Positions 23,650 through 32,863 of a stretch of 53,895 bases of DNA are shown here, piece after piece. The position numbers and the translations under genes are program-made. The stretch spans positions 1 to 53,895 of the forward strand of contig JANYJV010000052.1 in NCBI GenBank assembly GCA_025361725.1. Direction: 5' to 3'. This stretch comes from Acidimicrobiia bacterium. GTDB taxonomy: Bacteria; Actinomycetota; Acidimicrobiia; IMCC26256; JAENVU01. The notes below the pieces were generated by a model, which saw only the letters and a program-made list of their open reading frames with translations, was not told the origin of the DNA and searched no databases. The stretch's first letter is position 1. Each line of letters begins with the position of its first letter.

Positions 23650-25011
23650 TCACGGGAGTTCGAGGAGGGCTTGTTCGACAGCCTCGGCCAGGGCGGGGTG
23701 GATGTAGATCACCTCGCGCGCGATCTGGTCCGCGGTCTGGCCAAAGGTCATCGCCTGCACCAACGGTTGGAGCAGGAGCGCGGCGTTCGGTCCGATGATG
23801 TGGGCGCCGAGGATCCGGCGCGTACCCGCGTCGACGACGACCTTGACGAAGCTCGTGGTGTCCTCCAACGCCCAGCCGTACGCCGTGTCCGAATACGGCT
23901 TGATGTTGACGACGACATCGAGGCCCTGCGCTCGCGCGTCTCGCTCGGTGAGTCCCACTGAGGCGACCTGCGGATCGGCGAAGACGGCGGCGGGAACGAG
24001 GGTCCCGGCGAGGCTGTGCAGATCGTCGGGGTGCGCAAGGTTGTGGGCCACGACGCGCCCTTCCGCGTTCGCCATGTGCTTCAACTGGTAGTGATTCGCG
24101 ACGTCACCGAACGCCCAGACGCCGTCGACGTTGGTCCGCTGGAATCGGTCCACCACGACGTGACCGTGGTCATCGAGTTCCAAGCCGCCGGCTTCGGCGC
24201 ACAGGTGATCGGAGTTCGGTTCCCGGCCCGTGGCGACGAGCAGCGTGTCGGCGTGGATCTCGAACGAACTGGCGGTCCCGACGCGCGCGGTGATAGTGAT
24301 GCGACCGTTTGCGTGCGTGAACAGCTCGTGGAAGACGCCGGTCTCCACCCGCATACGCGCCGATGTGAGCTGGGTAAAGCGCGCCGAGATGTCGTCGTCT
24401 TGGGCCAGCAGGAGCCGTGGTCCGCGTTGCAGCAACGAGACGTCGGTGCCGAACGCCGAGAACACGTGGGCCATCTCCGCAGCGATATAGCCACCGCCGA
24501 TGATCACCATCGAGCCCGGGAGCTGGTCGATGCGCATGATCGTGTCCGAGGTGTGGAACGGCACCGAGTCGAGGCCGGGCAGGCGGGGGAGCGTGGGGCG
24601 GGCGCCGACGGCGACGACGATGTGCCGGGCGGTCAACTCCTCGTCGTCCACCTCCAGGACCTTCGGACCCACGAACCGAGCTCGCGACTCGTACACGTCG
24701 ATCCCGTTGGCCCGGCGGTAGTGCATGCCTCGCTCGTGAATCGGATCGATGCGGGCGAACACTCGGTCGCGAAGCGCGGGCCAGTCGACGTGGTCGAAGT
24801 GGGCGTCGACATTGAGCCGGTGGGACTCGCGCGCCGAGTTGGCGACATCCGCGGCCACGACGAACATTTTCGACGGGACGCAGCCGCGATTCATACACGT
24901 GCCACCCAGGCGATCTTCTTCGATCACCGCGCATTTCCAGCCGTCGAAAGCGGGACCGAAGATCATGTTCCCGCTGCCACCGCCGACGACGATGAGGTCG
25001 TATTCGCGCAT
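23650..25011 (-). CDS. mtr: Mycothione reductase (FAD pyridine nucleotide-disulfide reductase)
   Basis: 453 residues from ATG 25011. FAD site DLIVVGGGSGNMIFGPAFD is typical of Mtr (GSGN rather than GGYV). The redox disulfide is Cys39-Cys44 in GGTCMNRGCVPSKM. NAD(P)H site is VIIGGGYIAAEMAHVF, FAD second site WAFGDVANHYQLKHMAN, and the C-terminal catalytic HPALAE His-Glu pair. It reduces oxidised mycothiol with NADPH, showing a mycothiol-based thiol buffer in this organism. The open frame continues upstream but the FAD motif fixes the start near residue 1. Confidence 0.9.
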   Translation of the reverse strand: MREYDLIVVGGGSGNMIFGPAFDGWKCAVIEEDRLGGTCMNRGCVPSKMFVVAADVANSARESHRLNVDAHFDHVDWPALRDRVFARIDPIHERGMHYRRANGIDVYESRARFVGPKVLEVDDEELTARHIVVAVGARPTLPRLPGLDSVPFHTSDTIMRIDQLPGSMVIIGGGYIAAEMAHVFSAFGTDVSLLQRGPRLLLAQDDDISARFTQLTSARMRVETGVFHELFTHANGRITITARVGTASSFEIHADTLLVATGREPNSDHLCAEAGGLELDDHGHVVVDRFQRTNVDGVWAFGDVANHYQLKHMANAEGRVVAHNLAHPDDLHSLAGTLVPAAVFADPQVASVGLTERDARAQGLDVVVNIKPYSDTAYGWALEDTTSFVKVVVDAGTRRILGAHIIGPNAALLLQPLVQAMTFGQTADQIAREVIYIHPALAEAVEQALLELP

Positions 25012-25096
25012 GGTGCAGTCTGGCCGCCGTCGAGTGCGAGCCGCGGATCGACGCTGGGGGCAGGCAGCGTGAAAGGCGAGGGTTAGCCTGCGGTGC

Positions 25097-25603
25097 ATGG
25101 AAGCCGATCGACCCGGTGGACGCATCATCGTCGCCTCGTGGGTGAGCAACGCGCTGTTCGCACTGGGTTCGGTGCCCACGATGATCGGGCTCTCGGCGGG
25201 TGACGCCATCAGCGCCGGGGTCTGCCTGGCGTTGTTCGCGATCTCGCTGCTGGTGTGGGTGTGGGCGTTTGCGGTCGCCGCATCGAGGAGTTCCGATGGC
25301 GACGACATTGCGGTCGGCAGCCTGTTCTTGGTGCAGGGTCGCCTCGCAGGCACCGCGCGGACCCCGTTGTACGCGTCGTTCGGACTGAGCGTGCTCATCA
25401 CCGCGATCACCGCGGCTTCCAACCCATTCGCGGTGTTGGTGCCGATGTTGAGCCTCGGCTTCGTGGGCCTCTGGGGCGCACGACATGCCAGCTTTGGGCG
25501 ACGTACCGATCTGAGAATCGAAAGCCGGCCGTTGCGGCCGACCCGTCCGATGGGGCAACGTCGGGGATTCGAGAGGGGGGCCGATGGCCGAGCACGCCAA
25601 TGA
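25097..25603 (+). CDS. Hypothetical membrane protein
   Basis: 168 residues with four hydrophobic segments (ASWVSNALFALGSVP, AGVCLALFAISLLVWVWAF, ASFGLSVLITAITAA, AVLVPMLSLGFVGLWGA) and a basic C-terminal tail of about 35 residues. It is not recognised. It precedes the SRPBCC gene, overlapping it by 20 bases, in a conserved-looking run that ends with glucokinase and an LLM oxidoreductase. A membrane function near a lipid-transfer protein is possible. Confidence 0.78.
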   Translation: MEADRPGGRIIVASWVSNALFALGSVPTMIGLSAGDAISAGVCLALFAISLLVWVWAFAVAASRSSDGDDIAVGSLFLVQGRLAGTARTPLYASFGLSVLITAITAASNPFAVLVPMLSLGFVGLWGARHASFGRRTDLRIESRPLRPTRPMGQRRGFERGADGRARQ

Positions 25604-26027
25604 ACGAATTCGGATCGACGCATCACTGGACGAGTGCCTGAGCGTTGTCTTGGACTTCGAGAGCTATCCGAGTTGGGCGCGCGATCTGAAGCAGGTCACG
25701 ATCCAGGAGCGAGATGACGACGGTCGTGGCCGGTTGGTCGAGTTCCGAGCCGCCGCGATGGGCCAGAGCTTCAAGTACGTGCTCGAATACGACTACTCCG
25801 AGATGCCCGACTCGTTCTCCTGGGTCTTGAACTCCGGCGAGAAGCTGCGCCAACTCGACGGCACGTATCGGTTCGAGCCTGAAGGCGATGCCACCCGCGT
25901 GCACTACGACCTCGTGGTGGACCTTTCGATCCCGCTGCCGGGCCTCATCAAGCGCCGTGCGGCCGGGATGATCATGGGCACCGCGTTGCGTGAACTGAAG
26001 AAGGCCGTCGAAGGCGCGCCCAGGTAA
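25584..26027 (+). CDS. SRPBCC (polyketide cyclase/START-like) lipid-binding protein
   Basis: 147 residues. RIDASLDECLSVVLDFESYPSW at the N-terminus and a C-terminal helix GLIKRRAAGMIMGTALRELKKAVEG are typical of the START/Bet v1 helix-grip fold. Such proteins bind hydrophobic molecules or act as cyclases. It overlaps the membrane protein gene by 20 bases and precedes the acidic protein and glucokinase; Streptomyces has similar SRPBCC genes next to glkA, so the neighbourhood is old. Confidence 0.88.
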   Translation: MAEHANERIRIDASLDECLSVVLDFESYPSWARDLKQVTIQERDDDGRGRLVEFRAAAMGQSFKYVLEYDYSEMPDSFSWVLNSGEKLRQLDGTYRFEPEGDATRVHYDLVVDLSIPLPGLIKRRAAGMIMGTALRELKKAVEGAPR

Positions 26028-26038
26028 CCTGCGCCGCT

Positions 26039-26470
26039 ATGCGTGATCCGGGGACCCCCCGCCGAAACCCCTTTTTCGAACACGGCTCCGACGGAGCAAC
26101 TGAGGACCTGGGGATGGGCTGGAAAGACGAGGCCACTGACGCCGACTCGGCACCGAGCGGAGGCGCGGACGCATCCGATGGGGCAGTCGGCGGATTCGCC
26201 ACCCTGCTTGCTCTGGTGGAGGGATTGAGCGACGCGCAACCCGAAGCCGCGGAGCATCTCGTTGCCGCGGCGCACGAAGTGGTGCTGACGGTCAAGGTGG
26301 TGGTGGACGCGACCGAAGCGGTGCTCGCGCAACAACGCGCCGCGATGGCCGCTCGATCCGATCTTCGCCAGGAGGCGGCGCACGACGACGCGGCGCCCGA
26401 GTCGGCGACGACGAACGACGAGTTCCCCGATGGAGTCATTCCGTTCGATCCTCGGCCGGGGAGCGCATGA
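26039..26470 (+). CDS. Small acidic hypothetical protein, glucokinase-linked
   Basis: 143 residues. A disordered acidic N-terminus (DEATDADSAPSGGADASDG) is followed by one amphipathic helix pair (GFATLLALVEGLSDAQPEAAEHLVAAAHEVVL in parts, then VVVDATEAVLAQQRAAMA) and an acidic tail. It resembles the DUF5304-type gene next to glkA in Streptomyces. Its last four bases overlap the ATG of the kinase gene (ATGA). Function unknown; DNA-binding or regulatory partner of the kinase is possible. Confidence 0.75.
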   Translation: MRDPGTPRRNPFFEHGSDGATEDLGMGWKDEATDADSAPSGGADASDGAVGGFATLLALVEGLSDAQPEAAEHLVAAAHEVVLTVKVVVDATEAVLAQQRAAMAARSDLRQEAAHDDAAPESATTNDEFPDGVIPFDPRPGSA

Positions 26471-27456
26471 CCCCGCGGTTGGGCATCGGTCTCGACATCG
26501 GCGGCACCAAAGTCCTCGGCGCGATCGTGGACGACACCGGCGCAGTCGTCGAAGAACACCGGGTTCCGTCGCCGACCGGTACGTGGGCCGGCCTGTTGGC
26601 CGCAATCGTGGACACGATCGGCGAGTTACGGAGTCGCCGCGCTGACGTCGCCTGCGTGGGCATCGGGGCCGCGGGGATGGTGGACCTCGACGGCACCATC
26701 CACTACGCGCCCAATGTTCCGGCCTTTCGTTCGACGACGGTGCGTGCCGATGTGGATGCGGCCGTGGGGCTGCCCACCGTCGTGGACAACGACGCGAACG
26801 TGGCGGCCTATGCGGAAGCGCGATTCGGTGCGGCCCGGGGAATGAAGGACGCGCTCGTCATCACGCTCGGGACCGGCATCGGTGGCGGAGTGATCGTCAA
26901 CGGCCGGGTGCTGCGCGGCGCACACGGGTTCGCAGCCGAGGTCGGTCACTTTCAGATCGATCCGAATGGCCCCATGTGCGCATGTGGCGAACGAGGTCAT
27001 TGGGAGGCGATGGCTTCTGGGACCGCGCTCGGGGTGATGGCCCAAGCCGCGGCTCGTCGGGGCCAGTTGGCGGCGGTGCTCGCCGCGGCCGGCGGCGATC
27101 CGGATGCGATCCGCGGTCCGCACGTCTCCGCAGCTGGGCATGCGGGTGACGCCGAGGCACTCGCCCTGATCGACCAGTACGCGTTCAACGTGGCGATCGG
27201 ACTCGTCGGTCTGGCCAACATCTTCGATCCGGGGGTGATTGCGATCGCCGGCGGCCTGGTGAACGACGGTGAACTCTTCCTCGGGCCGATCCGCACGCAC
27301 TTCCTCGGTCACGTGGAGGGTTCGGTGCATCGTCCGACTCCCGAGATCGTGCCCGCAACGTTGGGCGAGCGCGCCGGGGTGATCGGCGCGGCGATCTTGG
27401 CGCTCGATCTCACGCCCGTCGGTGCATCGGCGGCCGTGCCGCGAGGACGACCGTGA
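26467..27456 (+). CDS. glk: ROK family glucokinase
   Basis: 329 residues. ATP site GIGLDIGGTKVLGAIVDD; sugar site residues in VVDNDANVAAYAE; ROK signature with zinc ligands HFQIDPNGPMCACGERGHWE (His plus three Cys). Phosphate-binding GTGIGGGVIVNG. It phosphorylates glucose with ATP in the cytosol, and ROK glucokinases also mediate glucose repression in Streptomyces. Start overlaps the upstream gene; its stop overlaps the next start (GTGA at 27453). Confidence 0.92.
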   Translation: MTPRLGIGLDIGGTKVLGAIVDDTGAVVEEHRVPSPTGTWAGLLAAIVDTIGELRSRRADVACVGIGAAGMVDLDGTIHYAPNVPAFRSTTVRADVDAAVGLPTVVDNDANVAAYAEARFGAARGMKDALVITLGTGIGGGVIVNGRVLRGAHGFAAEVGHFQIDPNGPMCACGERGHWEAMASGTALGVMAQAAARRGQLAAVLAAAGGDPDAIRGPHVSAAGHAGDAEALALIDQYAFNVAIGLVGLANIFDPGVIAIAGGLVNDGELFLGPIRTHFLGHVEGSVHRPTPEIVPATLGERAGVIGAAILALDLTPVGASAAVPRGRP

Positions 27457-28277
27457 AGCTCGGTCTGACCCTTCCGTCGTTCACGGAAGATCCGGATGTT
27501 CCGATTCGCGTCGCGCGGGCCGCCGAAGCCGCGGGCGTCGACGGGATCTTTGTATACGACCACCTGTTCCGGCTCACTCCCGACGGTGAGATGCGACCGG
27601 CACTCGAGTGTCTGGCGCTCCTCGGTGCGCTGGCGGTCGAGACCCGGACCATCACCCTCGGAACGCTCGTCGTGCGGGCCTCGCTCCGCCCGCCGCCCAC
27701 GCTCGCCGCCGCGCTGGACACGGTGGTGCGCATTGCGGGACCGCGGCTCGTCGTCGGGATCGGGGCCGGGGACGAGGAGAGCCGTCCCGAAATGGAGACG
27801 TTCGGTCTCCCGATGGGAACCGAAGCCGATCGGGTCGCGCGCCTCCGGGCGGCCGTGCTCGAACTCGCGCCGCGGTCGTACCCGACGTGGGTCGGTGGCC
27901 GAGCCGCGCACGTCGGCACCGTCGCCGCCGAGCATGCCAACGGTTGGAACCGATGGGGCGCCGACGTCGACCGCTTCGCTCGTGAGGCCGGCGAGGTCCG
28001 TGAACTCGCCGATCAACGGAACCCGGATCCGTCCACGTTCACCATGAGCTGGGGTGGGTTGGTCGTGCTCGCGGCCGACGACGACGCGGCGCGCCAGAAG
28101 GCGGAGCGGCTCGAGGCCGGCCGTTCGACGATCGTGGGCGGTCCCCAACTCGTCGCCGACGCGGCGATGCGCTACCGCGACGCCGGAGCCGAGTGGGTCA
28201 TCCTCGGTCCGATCGACTCGAGTGACCCAGCCAATGCATCCCTCATCGGTGAGGACGTGCGCGCGCGCCTCCGGTGA
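27453..28277 (+). CDS. LLM class flavin/F420-dependent oxidoreductase
   Basis: 274 residues. N-terminal MKLGLTLPSFTEDPDVPIRVAR-like start followed by GIFVYDHLFRL (luciferase-like monooxygenase beta-alpha core), and GTLVVRASLRPPPTLAAALDTV. The length and N-terminus fit F420-dependent members common in actinobacteria, but flavin use cannot be excluded. It is coupled to glucokinase and overlaps the end of the kstR-like gene by 35 bases on the opposite strand. Confidence 0.85.
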   Translation: MKLGLTLPSFTEDPDVPIRVARAAEAAGVDGIFVYDHLFRLTPDGEMRPALECLALLGALAVETRTITLGTLVVRASLRPPPTLAAALDTVVRIAGPRLVVGIGAGDEESRPEMETFGLPMGTEADRVARLRAAVLELAPRSYPTWVGGRAAHVGTVAAEHANGWNRWGADVDRFAREAGEVRELADQRNPDPSTFTMSWGGLVVLAADDDAARQKAERLEAGRSTIVGGPQLVADAAMRYRDAGAEWVILGPIDSSDPANASLIGEDVRARLR

Positions 28278-28878
28278 TTCGCTCGTTCTCGGGCAGCAGC
28301 AGGCGTGCCGCGCTGGTGAGGTCTTCGGCCATCTGGTCGGTGTCGAGCGTTCCGCCGACCCACGCCGAGAGCACGGCGAGCCAGACGTACCCGAGAATGC
28401 GTACGACCCCATCGGGATCGGCAACGTCGCCGCCGTCGATCGCCGTAGTGATGATCGACCGCAGCACGGTTTCGACGGCGTACTTGTGCGATGCCGTGCC
28501 GGCCTCGGGAGAGGTCAGCGCAGTGACGAGCGCCGCGGTGAGGTCCGGCCGACGGGCGAGGGCACGAGTGGCTCGCCGCAACACGTCGGCCATCCGTTCC
28601 GCCGGTACCGCGCCTTCGGGTGGGCGTTGCGCCATGCGGTCCCGAAGGGCGGTCGCTTGCTCGGTCAACGCTTCCAGCAGCAGGTGGTCTTTGGACGGGA
28701 AGTGGCGGTACAGGGTGCCGAGCGCGACTTCTGCTCGGGACGCGACGTCTCGCATCTGGACCGATTCATACCCTCCGGCGGCGGCGAGTTCGACGGCGGC
28801 ATCGACCATCCGGCCCCGCCGTTGCGCGGTCTCGAGATCGCGTTCGGAACGCGCTTCGGGTGGTGCGGCCCCGGTCAT
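28243..28878 (-). CDS. kstR: TetR regulator, KstR-like
   Basis: 211 residues. The HTH domain VELAAAGGYESVQMRDVASR, then AEVALGTLYRHFPSKDHLLLEAL, closely follows the pattern of mycobacterial KstR (GGYEAVQMR...VAVGTLYRYFPSKVHLL). KstR represses cholesterol catabolism genes and is released by a 3-oxo-cholestenoyl-CoA. The gene is followed by thioesterase, crotonase, P450 and ligase genes and carries a KstR-type palindrome 21 bp upstream of its ATG, so it probably autoregulates. Assignment rests on the HTH similarity and three matching operator sites. Confidence 0.75.
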   Translation of the reverse strand: MTGAAPPEARSERDLETAQRRGRMVDAAVELAAAGGYESVQMRDVASRAEVALGTLYRHFPSKDHLLLEALTEQATALRDRMAQRPPEGAVPAERMADVLRRATRALARRPDLTAALVTALTSPEAGTASHKYAVETVLRSIITTAIDGGDVADPDGVVRILGYVWLAVLSAWVGGTLDTDQMAEDLTSAARLLLPENERITGGARARPHR

Positions 28879-28898
28879 GGCGGCGCACCCTAGCGGCG

Positions 28899-28912
28899 TA
28901 GAACGCGTTCTC
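28899..28912. promoter_or_regulatory. KstR-type operator, upstream of the KstR-like gene
   Basis: TAGAACGCGTTCTC fits TnnAACnnGTTnnA with one outer mismatch (final C). It is 21 bp upstream of the TetR start. Confidence 0.65.
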
Positions 28913-28958
28913 GCTCTGGCTCACCGAGCGGGCGCACCCGCGGACTGGTGAGCCGGGC

Positions 28959-29927
28959 TCAGGGCTGTGGGGCCGGCGACGCGCTCAAGGTGAGCCCGGG
29001 GATCGGGCGCTCGGACAGCCGGCGCAGGGTGGTGGCTCGGGCCGCATTGACGACGGCGGCGGTGCGGGAGGTGTCCATCGCTCGGCCGCCCATGACGGCG
29101 AGATCGTCCTCGCTCGGCTGGAACACCGCGACCGTCATCCCGGCGCGACGGAGCTTGCGCACCTCCTGGCCGAGCCGCGCGCGGAAGTGGCGCCGGGCCG
29201 CGTGGGATGCGCTGCGAAGCGGCGCGTGACGCGACGTCGACATCGGCGACGACACGATGACGAGGTCGAGTGGTTCGCGGACGAGCGCGTCTGCGTTCGA
29301 CGGTGAATGGACACCGCCGTCGACGTAGCGACGACCGTGGATCGTGACCGGCGCGAAGTAGCCGGGGATCGCGGAACTCGCGCCCACCGCGGTCGCAACG
29401 TCGGTCACGGGCGCGTCGGTGCGTCCGAACACGACCCGCCGCGTGTCGTCCATGCGCACACTGCAGATCCAGAGAGGATCGGATGGCCACTCCGGCCCGG
29501 CGAGCGGCCGCAGCGCTGCGGTCCAAGATTCGGTGTCGATGCGGCCGGTCGGGATGTTGACGCCCAGGAGAGATTCGGGCCGAACGCGCCAGGGCGCGCG
29601 CACGAGCTGGCCCAAGAGGTTGAGATGCGGTGCGGTCCACGCGCGCCGCACGGTGGGTTGGGTCCAGTCGCCCGTCGGTCCCAAACGGCCGACGAGCGCG
29701 GCACCGGCGTCCGACAGTTGCTCCTGACGGAGCAGCGCCGCGAAGTCGACGGCCGAGAGTCCGAGGCGCAGGTACATGCCGACGGCGGATCCGGCCGAGG
29801 TGCCGACGATCAGCGACGCCGACCGAGGGTCCCACCCGGTGGCCGATTCGATACCGGCGAGCACGCCGGCGTGGTACGCCTGGCCGGTCAATCCGCCGGC
29901 GCCGAGGACGAGTCCGATCCCTGCCAT
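28959..29927 (-). CDS. Patatin-like phospholipase
   Basis: 322 residues from ATG 29927. LVLGAGGLTGQAYHAGVL is the oxyanion-hole region, SLIVGTSAGSAVG carries the nucleophilic Ser (GxSxG), and RYVDGGVHSPSNAD carries the catalytic Asp (DGG). These hydrolyse fatty acyl esters in lipids. It sits just upstream of the KstR-like gene within the catabolic block and could release fatty or sterol acyl esters, though the link is inference. Start chosen before the GAGG motif. Confidence 0.9.
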   Translation of the reverse strand: MAGIGLVLGAGGLTGQAYHAGVLAGIESATGWDPRSASLIVGTSAGSAVGMYLRLGLSAVDFAALLRQEQLSDAGAALVGRLGPTGDWTQPTVRRAWTAPHLNLLGQLVRAPWRVRPESLLGVNIPTGRIDTESWTAALRPLAGPEWPSDPLWICSVRMDDTRRVVFGRTDAPVTDVATAVGASSAIPGYFAPVTIHGRRYVDGGVHSPSNADALVREPLDLVIVSSPMSTSRHAPLRSASHAARRHFRARLGQEVRKLRRAGMTVAVFQPSEDDLAVMGGRAMDTSRTAAVVNAARATTLRRLSERPIPGLTLSASPAPQP

Positions 29928-29990
29928 CGCTTCATTCTGGTCGGTCGGGACCCGCACGAGCGGAGTCGCGCCGCAGGTTCGCGTCGATAC

Positions 29991-30656
29991 TCAGAGCCCT
30001 TCAGTGCCCGCGGCGCCGGCCTCGTCCCGACCGAAGTATTCGGCGGCGAGCCGGGAGTCGATGGTGATGAACAAGCCTTCGGCCTCGGTGGTCTTGATGC
30101 CGTCGACGTACATCTCGGCGCGGGCGATGATGCGGCGCCCTTCGACGCGTTCGGTCCAGCCGCGGATCTCGACCGGGCGCCGGAGCGGCGTGGGCTTCAG
30201 GTAGCGGACGGTGAGGCGGCCCGTCATCCCCGGATGGCCGGCGTCGATGTTGGCGATTCCGAGCACTTCGTCGAAGGTCAGCGCGATCCAGCCGCCATGG
30301 ACATAACCGGGCGGCCCCTCGTAGGCGGCGGGATATTGGCCGCGCATGTCGATGCCTCCATCGCGGCTGACCCATTGCATCGGCGGCGCAAGCGGGCTGA
30401 CCTCACCGACGAGGGGAGATCGGGCGAGGTAATCGGTGTGGCCGGTTTCGGTGCGTCGACGCACACCCCGGTCTTCGTCTCGAGGTTCCCGTCCGAGGTG
30501 ACGGGCGACGGTCTCGGTCATGTCAGCCGCAGTCCCGAGCTGCTCCTCGGTGGCATCCTCGATCGTGAGGGTGGCGTCGACCAGATGGCGGACGGCCTCG
30601 GCGAGCCGCCGTCGTTGAGGCGTGACGAACGTGTCGTGCTCGTCGTTGCGCGTCAC
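29991..30656 (-). CDS. PaaI-type acyl-CoA thioesterase (hotdog fold)
   Basis: 221 residues from GTG 30656, adjacent to the crotonase stop. The hotdog core is PGYVHGGWIALTFDEVLGIA (in two parts) followed by TVRYLKPTPLRRPVEI. The N-terminal 90 residues are an extra helical region (ATLTIEDATEEQL). The HGG helix and its acidic partner DEVLG fit the 4HBT/PaaI arrangement. It hydrolyses acyl-CoA and is coupled to the crotonase gene; a role in releasing CoA from dead-end or end-product thioesters is likely. Confidence 0.82.
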   Translation of the reverse strand: MTRNDEHDTFVTPQRRRLAEAVRHLVDATLTIEDATEEQLGTAADMTETVARHLGREPRDEDRGVRRRTETGHTDYLARSPLVGEVSPLAPPMQWVSRDGGIDMRGQYPAAYEGPPGYVHGGWIALTFDEVLGIANIDAGHPGMTGRLTVRYLKPTPLRRPVEIRGWTERVEGRRIIARAEMYVDGIKTTEAEGLFITIDSRLAAEYFGRDEAGAAGTEGL

Positions 30657-31451
30657 CTACTTGCCCTGGAAGGTGGGCGGTCGCTTCTCGGCGAACGCGC
30701 GCGGGCCTTCCTGCGCGTCTTCGGAGGCAAACACTTCCCATCCGATCGCATCCTGAATCGGCATCGCCTCGGCCTCGGTCATGTATTCGGTTTCGCGCCA
30801 GGCTCGCAGGATCGCCTGGGTCGACAGCGGCCCGCACGCGGCGACTTGGTCGGCCACGGCTCGCGCCGCGTCGAGCGCAGTCCCGTCCGGGACGACGCGA
30901 CCGATGAGGCCGACGCGCAACGCCTCGTGCGCGGGGACCGGCTTGGACGACAACAAGATATCCATGGCGATCGTGTACGGAATCTGGCGGGGGAGGCGGA
31001 TGGCCGACCCACCGAGGGGGAAGAGTCCGCGCTTGCCCTCCCAGACGCCGAACACCGCGCCTTCTCCCGCGATTCGGATGTCCGTGCCTTGGAGCATCTC
31101 GGTGCCTCCGGCGACCGCGTACCCCTCGACGGCCGCAATGAGTGGCTTGGACAGGCGGTAGTCCCGCAAGAGCGCCTTCCAGTGCAGATTCGGCGTCTCG
31201 GCCATCCGAGCGCGGACGTGCTCGCTCTCGGACGGCTTGCTCATCGCTTTGAGGTCCGCGCCGGAGGAGAAGTGGCCGCCCGCGCCGGTGAGGATGGCGC
31301 AACGGATTTCGGGAGTCTCGTCGACGTACTCGAACCCGTCGGCGAGGCCCACCAGCATGTCGGGGCTCAGCGCGTTGCGGGCTTCCGGCCGGTTCATGGT
31401 GAGGATCACGACGTGACCGTCGCGCTCGACCGTGCAGTGTTGGGTGGACAT
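30657..31451 (-). CDS. Enoyl-CoA hydratase/isomerase (crotonase) family protein
   Basis: 264 residues from ATG 31451 (TTG 31469 is possible). Signatures: ILTMNRPEARNALSPDML, GAGGHFSSGADLKAM (oxyanion hole), AVEGYAVAGGTEMLQGTDIRIA, and GLFPLGGSAIRLPRQIPY. The catalytic Glu of GTEMLQGTD is in place; the second, usually Glu in GLIP, is replaced by FPLGGSA, as in many EchA19-like members. Divergent from the P450 gene with a perfect KstR-type palindrome between them. Confidence 0.9.
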   Translation of the reverse strand: MSTQHCTVERDGHVVILTMNRPEARNALSPDMLVGLADGFEYVDETPEIRCAILTGAGGHFSSGADLKAMSKPSESEHVRARMAETPNLHWKALLRDYRLSKPLIAAVEGYAVAGGTEMLQGTDIRIAGEGAVFGVWEGKRGLFPLGGSAIRLPRQIPYTIAMDILLSSKPVPAHEALRVGLIGRVVPDGTALDAARAVADQVAACGPLSTQAILRAWRETEYMTEAEAMPIQDAIGWEVFASEDAQEGPRAFAEKRPPTFQGK

Positions 31452-31515
31452 CGGCAGGCTCTCGGTCAACGTGCGCTCCTCGCGTGGGACGACCGACTGG
31501 GCTAATCTCGATCGA

Positions 31516-31529
31516 TAGAACGTGTTCTA
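31516..31529. promoter_or_regulatory. Perfect KstR-type operator between crotonase and P450 genes
   Basis: TAGAACGTGTTCTA is a perfect 14-bp palindrome and exact TnnAACnnGTTnnA match. It is 65 bp from the crotonase start and 78 bp from the P450 start, so it can control both divergent units. Confidence 0.75.
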
Positions 31530-31606
31530 CTTTCGTGGGGCCGGCGCGAGCAACGCCACCCTCGAGAAGCTCACGTCCCCCGCCGTTCCAACCCGGAGGC
31601 CCTGCG

Positions 31607-32809
31607 ATGGTCACGAATCCCGTTCAACTGGACAACCCGACCACCTACCTCGCGGGCCCGCCGCACGACTTCTTCGACGAGTTGCGTCGTGATGAGCCGG
31701 TCTACTGGCACCCGTCGGAGCAGTACGCACCGGGCTTCTGGGTGTGCACCAAGTACGCCGACGTCATCGCCATCGAGCGTGACTCGAAGACGTTCTCCTC
31801 GGCGCTCGGCGGGGCGCTGCTCGACGATCAGGGCGACGGCACCGAGTTGATGATGCTCAACCAGGATCCACCCCAGCACACGCGTCTGCGCAACCTCGTC
31901 GCGCGGGGCTTCACCCCCAAGGTGATGAAGGCGATGAAGCCCCACGTCACGGAGGCCGCCCGCCAGATCGTCGAACGTCAGATGGGGAACGACGACACCA
32001 TCGACTTCGTCCCCAACTTCGCAGCCGAACTGCCACTCGTCGTGATCGCCGAACTGCTCGGCATTCCGTACGAAGACCGCCACAAGATCTTCGAGTGGTC
32101 GAACCGCCTGATCGGAAACTCGGATCCCGAGTACAACGATGGCCCGCCCGAAGCGGCGATGGAAGCCTCGATGGAGCTCTACGCGTACGCGCAGTCCCTG
32201 GCGGATTCGCGGCGTGAACGGCCGATGGACGACATCGTGACCACCCTGGTCACGGCCGAACTCGACGGCGAGCGCCTTTCCGACATCGAGTTCAACGTGT
32301 TCGTGTTGCTCCTCGCGGTCGCCGGGAACGAAACCACTCGAAACCTGATCAGCGGCGGAATGCTCGCGCTCCTGCAACACCCCGAGCAGCGGGACATCGT
32401 CCTCGCCGATCCGGTCGGAACGCTCGACACGCTGGTCGACGAGATGCTGCGCTATGTCAGCCCGGTGATGTACTTCCGGCGCACCGCATCCGAAGCCACC
32501 GAGGTGCGCGGAGTTCCGATCGCCGCGGGCGACAAGGTCACGGTCTGGTACGGGGCGGCCAACCGCGACGAAGACGTCTTCTCGAACCCGCACGCCTTCG
32601 ACGTGACGCGTGCACCGAACGAGCACATCGCGTTCGGTGGCCGGGGACCGCACTATTGCCTGGGCGTGGCCCTCGCCAAGATGGAGATCAAGGTCATGTT
32701 CTCCGAGATGCTGACGAATGCACCGAACATGCGCCTCGTCGGCGAACCGGAGCGGTTGGCATCCAACCTCATCAACGGAATCAAGCATCTGCCGGTGCGG
32801 CTGCACTGA
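31607..32809 (+). CDS. Cytochrome P450, CYP125/CYP124-like
   Basis: 400 residues from ATG 31607 (GGAGG eight bases upstream). I-helix AGNETTRNLISGGM (about 238-251), ExxR in VDEMLRYVSPV (about 283), and heme loop AFGGRGPHYCLGVALAKMEIK with Cys351 (AFGGRGPHYCLG shown). The pattern and N-terminus (HDFFDELRRDEPVYWHP) resemble actinobacterial CYP125/124/142 sterol 26-hydroxylases. Electrons could come from the ferredoxin pair at 19754-21168. KstR-box control supports a sterol or isoprenoid substrate, but this is not proven. Confidence 0.88.
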   Translation: MVTNPVQLDNPTTYLAGPPHDFFDELRRDEPVYWHPSEQYAPGFWVCTKYADVIAIERDSKTFSSALGGALLDDQGDGTELMMLNQDPPQHTRLRNLVARGFTPKVMKAMKPHVTEAARQIVERQMGNDDTIDFVPNFAAELPLVVIAELLGIPYEDRHKIFEWSNRLIGNSDPEYNDGPPEAAMEASMELYAYAQSLADSRRERPMDDIVTTLVTAELDGERLSDIEFNVFVLLLAVAGNETTRNLISGGMLALLQHPEQRDIVLADPVGTLDTLVDEMLRYVSPVMYFRRTASEATEVRGVPIAAGDKVTVWYGAANRDEDVFSNPHAFDVTRAPNEHIAFGGRGPHYCLGVALAKMEIKVMFSEMLTNAPNMRLVGEPERLASNLINGIKHLPVRLH

Positions 32810-32863
32810 TCGCCGGCTACGGGGCCCGGGGCCGTCACACGGCCGGAAGGTTCGTGAGCGAGT